Both the position numbers and the translations under genes were made by a program. This document shows positions 58,151-64,000 of a stretch of 64,000 bases of DNA, in pieces. Numbering within the stretch: the first letter of the stretch is position 1; each line of letters begins with the position of its first letter. This DNA comes from Cinnamomum chago. Lineage: Eukaryota > Streptophyta > Magnoliopsida > Laurales > Lauraceae. The DNA lies in contig CP142452.1 in NCBI GenBank assembly GCA_038049695.1, forward strand, positions 109,818,001-109,882,000. The letters run 5' to 3'. Below the pieces are notes generated by a model that saw nothing but the letters and a program-made list of their open reading frames with translations, was not told the DNA's origin and did no database searches.

Positions 58151-61100
58151 GTAAGGTTTGGTACCTGGGTTCTGGTGTTTATGTGTGTAATATGAAATTC
58201 TATGTGATTGTAAGATGGCTGTGGGTTGATCTTATGTGTATTTATTATAAAGTGGATGGACCTGGTCATATGAATATATTATTATGTGATAATTAATTGT
58301 TGTAGTTATCTTTTCTGGTGTATGTATGGTAGTTACCAACTCGGATTGAAATTAAGTGGCAAAATATATAGCACACACATGTCCATGGCTTGTAAGGTGG
58401 GTCAACCGAGTGCATAAAAGTATAACCATGGGTGGCTGATGGATTTTGACCATCGATCAGTCCATTATTCAGGTCAGAAATCTGTATCAGGGCGTTATGT
58501 GTTTCTTTCCATTAGATACGTACATTAACAGTGGAAGGTGCTCCGATCCATATTGCAATCTGGAGACTGGGGGTTCAAGAGTCAAGTCATTTCATGTGTT
58601 ATTGGAAAAAAAAAAAATAAGCTCATCATGTGGCTAATATATATTTAAGTCCACTCGGATAATCATATCTGCCGTGGCCAATGGAACCCCAAACAATCCG
58701 TTGTTTCTTTTTATTTTTTTATTTTTTATCGTTGTTAATTAAGTTATTGTCTCCTCACCATATTTTTAAGTTTGGGATTCTTTCTCCAGGAAATCTCAGA
58801 TGTTATTAATTAAATTTGCAAGTGCAGAGCAAGTTGGGTAGCAAGCCCAGTCGTTTTCAGGTGGGTGCAAACAATGAAAGCTTGGGAGGGGAAAGTTTTA
58901 GGGCAGTGAATAACATTTGATTGGGGAATCTCCTCCTTTCTCTTTCTCCACTTTTAAACGTATAAATTTATAACAAGCAACACCACCCACTTGCTAAACC
59001 GCTATTGCTTACTGTAATTGACAATATGTAATAGTTCTCGAGTGAGATTAAGTATCAGTCGAGCGCTTCAGTAATTGACCTATGTTTGCTTGGTACCTTT
59101 GATAATAGGTGAGGAATTCGTAGATTTGATAATTCCTTATTACCCCTAAAATAAAATCTTCTCGTTGAGAATTTGTATAACTGATGATCTCACACCAATA
59201 TTAGTGTCTATCAGCATATAACTAAAAAAATGACATCTGTGTTAAATCCCGTAAAATGACGATTTTCCAAATCTCATTGGAGGGTGGTCAAATTTAAAAT
59301 CCTCAAAAATAAGAATTCCCATTAGCCCAAACTCTGTGGGACTTACAATTACTAGATGTGAGTTTTCCATGGCTTAATGGAAAATCAGTTAGAAGTTTCC
59401 AAGAATTTGATTGCTAAAAATGACCTCATCTCATCAGACGGGGCCAAATTAAATAATTGGCAGTTTAAGTTTAGAGTTTTAAAACTCAGCCTAAATAAAC
59501 CCATAGTGAGTTGATCGAACTCTGTTTAGGTCACTAGCACTATTTTTAAGCTGAAAGGGGGCGGATTCAGTAGGTGTTTTTCATGGTGAAACAAAAACAA
59601 ATTCTCTTCTGTGTATTCTACTAATAATCAGTCTAATGGTAAGCTTCACTATGATCATAGTGAAACTTGGCAAAAAATCACTACTTGATAACATAATCTG
59701 TAGCTGGTCGTTTAGCAGATTTAAGAGGTGGTCAACAAAGAAATCCTCTCGGCATGATAGGATCTAAATTTATTTTAAATATGTAAAAGTGGCATGTTGA
59801 CCAGTCAGCCAGCGCCACCACAGGCACGAATGTATGGTGCTTAATTTAGTCTTCTATATGAGATGATAACGTAACTTATGATATTGACTAATAGACAAGG
59901 GACCCTACCATGGTATTGTATTTTGCTTATAGTTGTGTTTAATTCACTGGCTTTTACTCAATCCAAGTCATTCATATTTTGACTATCCCTTATATATATA
60001 TTTTTCTAATTCACTTGACTTTATCCATTGAGCGGTGCATAAGATCTTTGGCTCCAACTAAATTGAGATAACTAATAACTATTTGATATAACTAGTTGAT
60101 ATAAGAGGGCTTAAACATTTACTTAAGAAAGAAAAAAAACAAATTGTCCCCAGTGTATGTATGGTCATGAGATGAATGATAAGCAGGCAAAGGACACATT
60201 TTTATTTTGGTCATTAATCCTGTGTCATGATTTCAAGACAATCATCAATATATCACATGGACATTAATAGGACTAACATAAAGCCCCTATGCGATGCACG
60301 GGTTAAGTTTTATACGACCTGAATAATATATTAAAACTAGTATCTCTTTCATTTCAATCTATTTGTACCAAAATAATTAAAAAATTCAAATCAACAAAAA
60401 AATTATGAAAATCAAATATTTCTTCCCGCAATCTACATCAGCATACACGTTTCATCTTAAAAACAAAGAATTCGCATGCATTTTTGCTCATTTTGATACT
60501 ATTTAAAAACTTTAAAAATAACCTTAATTTATAGAATTGAAAGGCATCCTTTTAAATTGGATCGTATTCACACAAATAGACTTAAAAAATGCATTTTACT
60601 GAAAAGGCACATATATATATATATTTTTAAAAAGACACATTCACAAATGGGCTAAAAAAACAGGCACATTTTATTGAAAATTGATATATGTGCTTTTAGA
60701 AAGATACATTCAAAAGATACATTCACAAATAGGCCCTAAAAACTCATATGGCATCTCCTAAAGTCAGAATTAATTTTTTTTTTTTTTTTTTTTTTTGTTT
60801 TTACCAACAGCTTCACAGCTTTGAAGAGAGGATTTTGTGCTCAACCAAATCTGCAATGAGTTCGATAGTCGAGTCGAACAGGTATTGGAAAAGTGGAGGT
60901 GTTTTGGTAATTTTAGCAGATTCCATGGGCGTCTCTAGTCATTTTGCTGCAATCTTCCCACCCGTGACTGTGAGCGACGGGCCGACGACCGACCGACTGC
61001 TTCCAGGGATTTTAAGACTGCCACTTTCTAACTTACACGTGGGTATATCTGACACTGACACGTATGTACCCTCACGTGACAAGGCAGCCTCCTTTCAAAT

Positions 61101-64000
61101 CGCTGACGTGACCAGCTAAAGCGGCAGGAAAGTCGGCGGGGCATGCCTCCGTCGTAACCGAACGGATTCCGTTGCTACTTAACTCTAACGGCGTCACCAT
61201 TAACGGACCATCTAAGTAAAAACCCAAACGGAAGGAAACGCCCTCTCCGTTCCTGTTTTGGGGCCATGGACGGTCCAAATTCCAAATAGGTCTCTTGGGT
61301 GTGGTGCGGGTGCCACCCCATTGACCCATTCCATCTTCCTCAGAAGGCTACACATGAGAAAATGTTTTGTTGAATAATAAAGTTTAGTCATGAGACTTTG
61401 AGAATCATAAGATAATAAAATACACAATTACCAATTTAGTATAAAAAAAGTTTTAAATAAAAGAATAATTTATTTAATGAGGTTGGTTTTTTCTTTTTCC
61501 CCCTCACATGAGGCTAGATTTAATTTGTTTAATGTATTTTAAACCTGTCAGTTTAGCTTTATGTTATTTTCAGAGTGGAGCTTGGACCAATTTTTCAAGA
61601 ATTGTATCTATAGCCCAACATTTAAGAATTAAAGCAGCTCACATAAAAAAAAATTTAATACATAGGCATTGAAATGAAAGAAAAAATTCACTTCAAATAG
61701 AGTGAAAACCAAACACTATTGGTAAACAGGTTAAACAAGTTAGAGAGTCAAGTTGACCAACATTGGGTCTCGGTTTAGAAGTATTTGACCTGTTTAATAA
61801 GTGGGTTTTTGGATGCAAGTTGGTTCCAACCTGCCCAAACCTCCCATCTCAACCTGTTTACTACGCTCGCAACCAACCTGCATATAAAAGCGAAGGGTCC
61901 ACAGTCCACATCGCAAACAAACTCCTTGTAGAGTAGTTTCAGGATCTGGCTTCAAATACAAGGCCAAACTTACTGGTGCTTTATTTTAGTACTAATAACA
62001 GAAATGCATCTGGTGTGTGTCTATAGAAGTCACTACTTTCTGCTTTATTGGAAGGACTCAAAGAAATGTAGGACTTGTTTGTGTCAGGAGAAGATTATGC
62101 ATTTTGTGGAATCTATTTATGAGAGAGTGAGACTGAGAGTGAGAATGAAAGAGAGAGAGAGGGATTTTCTTTATTTCTACCTTTTTCATTAAATATTGAA
62201 AATTTCTCTGTTGAGAAAAAATTAGTTCATTTTCCCTCTTTAATTTACGTAAAAAAAATGTCTCATCAAACAACAAAATAATAGAAAATCAGGATAACTT
62301 TTCTTAATTTCTATTACGGAATCCTCTATATGCTCGGATGCACCCTCAAAGAGCATGGATTTATGCGAGCATATATGAAAAGAGGAATCAAGCATGGGCT
62401 TTTCTTCGTGTTTTAAGTATATGTGAAAAAAATGGAATATTGATTTTGAAGGGTTTGTATGTGTGTCGGTAATTGGGCCCACTGAACAGCCTTGCTAAAA
62501 TTGTCGTGATTCAGAGATTCCAACCCTAAAGAGCAGCATAATTCATAAGAAAGTAGTCCTGAATGTCTCATTTTACACGATTTTTACCTGACTTGATGCA
62601 CTACATTTGATAGAAAATTCTTATAAAAGTTTTCTGCCTAAATTTATTCAAGGCACAGGCATTTTCTCATGAGCATTGTCACAAATACCGTCGTCGCGTG
62701 TTTGGAGATACCCTGTAAAAAACATTTGTATATTTTTTTAATAAAAAAAAACATATGTATATTGATTCCTATAAAATGAAATGTAATTTTGTTCTATTTC
62801 CCTAATTAATAATCCATTGACTTATTTTGCAACAATGCTCATGAGCCTATGCTTACCAGAATGTTGCGGAGAAATAGAAATAGGACATGTGGCATGTTTT
62901 GTGGAGCCCACTTGACTCATAATGGAAAGCACATGTATGTATAGATTGGCCCCAGGAGTACTTCTAACCCCTACAAATATTTAATCCATTAAAATGATCC
63001 CCATCATCATCCACTTTAGAGTGTGACTTTACCCACTAGAACCCACAAAGATATATTCCTCTCTCTCCTACATGGATCTTTCTTGGTGTGCATTTTAAAG
63101 ATGGCTTATTAAAACTAATCATGATGATCCATGCCCAATAATTTAGGACAGTGGTCCATCCAACGGCTTGGATTTATAATCTGTGATGCTTGATCATCAA
63201 AATGTACGCTCCGCTGTAGGTAGGGCTGTGGTAGACGGCGGCTGGCGGTGGAGAATGGTTCTGGCCGGGCAGGTCCCTGAATTCATAAATCCTCATTACT
63301 GGGAGAAAATGTTACAACAAATGGGGGAGAGTACATTAATTCAATGTTTGATGCCTTAATTAGTCTGCTTAATTAAGTGAATGAATGTCATATAATTTAA
63401 AAACCTCCAGTCCTGCCCAGGTTAGCATTTGCATGTTTCTGTACGTTTATCTGTAATTAATTTAGCTCATGTCCCCACTACCTGTACAGAAGTTTCATAT
63501 ATTACATGAAGGGCCAATTGTGACCGAATTAGATACAAATAGATATATATATATATCTTGAGATCCCAGTTCCACTGCCATGAAATGGAACTTTTGAGAC
63601 ATGAAAGGTGGGTCTGCCAGATGGGCGGATGTCATAAGTAGAGGAGGTTTTATTTTTTTAAGGTCCTTGATGTTTTTTAAAATGCTAATGCTGGTCCTAT
63701 AGATATGCCATGTAAACCCGGATCTTTTCACCTTAGGAACTTGCTAATGCTAATGCTTGGATCAGTAGAGTTCAGCCCATGTATCTCTTAAATAAGCAAT
63801 CTCTGAGTCACACCTGTTGTAAAAAGTCTTTTCACCTTAAAAGTGATACATCTCTTTACCAACGGGAAACAATATGACACATTAGATTATTAATGCTAAT
63901 CCAAGATCCCAATTGAGACTATGCAGATTAAGACTTCCATGGACAGATTACCTTCGCTCTCGGCCAATTGCTAAATCTGATGTAAGGCTCAATTGACAAT
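58151..64000. other. right-hand intergenic region
   Basis: The DC1 3' region and about 5.8 kb of AT-rich DNA. A GC-richer patch at 60950-61320 with ACGTG-type sequence (CACGTG-like at 61036, 61071) could be a promoter or a gene edge, but the frames there match nothing known. I see no tRNA, rRNA or complete element. Confidence 0.45.

Noticed and set aside
60280-60310. GCGATGCACGGGTTAA phrase, and a similar CCCGTGCTAAGCCCGGG near 42880, as transposon ends
   Set aside because: Such phrases are common near plant repeats, but I found no partner end or target duplication.
60748-61427. Possible gene in the GC-richer patch
   Set aside because: Short frames on both strands, one beginning in a T run; no domain recognised.

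Overview
This window is nuclear DNA of a flowering plant, probably woody. Genes are split by long AT-rich introns with GT/AG borders, intergenic spacers are long, and plant-specific families and plant transposons are present. I cannot fix the species.

Seven host genes can be supported. Left to right they are: a PIN-LIKES auxin carrier (PILS, + strand, 10 coding exons, 431-9877); Mediator subunit 18 (MED18, + strand, 5 coding exons, 12766-17724); type-2 diacylglycerol acyltransferase (DGAT2, - strand, 9 exons, 20310-24199); a mitochondrial MAM33/p32-type acidic matrix protein (- strand, 3 exons, 28226-30637); a kinase-fold gene with eroded catalytic motifs that resembles the ZED1-related (ZRK, RLCK XII-2) pseudokinases (+ strand, 48749-50091); an intact wall-associated-kinase-like receptor (WAKL, + strand, 3 exons, 51758-54865); and an intronless DC1-domain protein (57428-58150). 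They form no operon-like unit. The ZRK-like and WAKL genes are same-strand neighbours from related families and look like an immune or cell-wall receptor pair.

The rest is mostly mobile DNA. A PIF/Harbinger transposon (about 30745-42502, TTA target duplication, 14-bp inverted ends) carries a spliced Myb/SANT-like ORF1 and a spliced DDE transposase, and a fossil Ty1-copia element is nested in its leader. A Cassandra TRIM, which carries 5S rRNA-like sequence in its LTRs, sits antisense in MED18 intron 1 with a perfect 5-bp target duplication. A SINE family has two copies: one upstream of MED18 with a 17-bp target duplication, one in a WAKL intron. A non-autonomous hAT element, a very small TRIM/SMART-like element and a small MITE-like repeat sit in the PILS gene. 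A Cassandra-related solo-LTR-like block lies in an intron of the MAM33 gene. Two decayed LINE fragments lie in intergenic DNA. Long GA, poly-C, poly-A and AT tracts occur in introns and spacers.

The most interesting points are the ZRK-like pseudokinase beside a live WAKL kinase, the Harbinger end only about 110 bp upstream of the MAM33-type start codon, the antisense 5S-bearing TRIM inside MED18, the 20-bp direct repeats flanking the copia element, and the 223-bp LTR-like mini-element in the PILS gene. All boundaries were read by eye; no alignment or database search was run.
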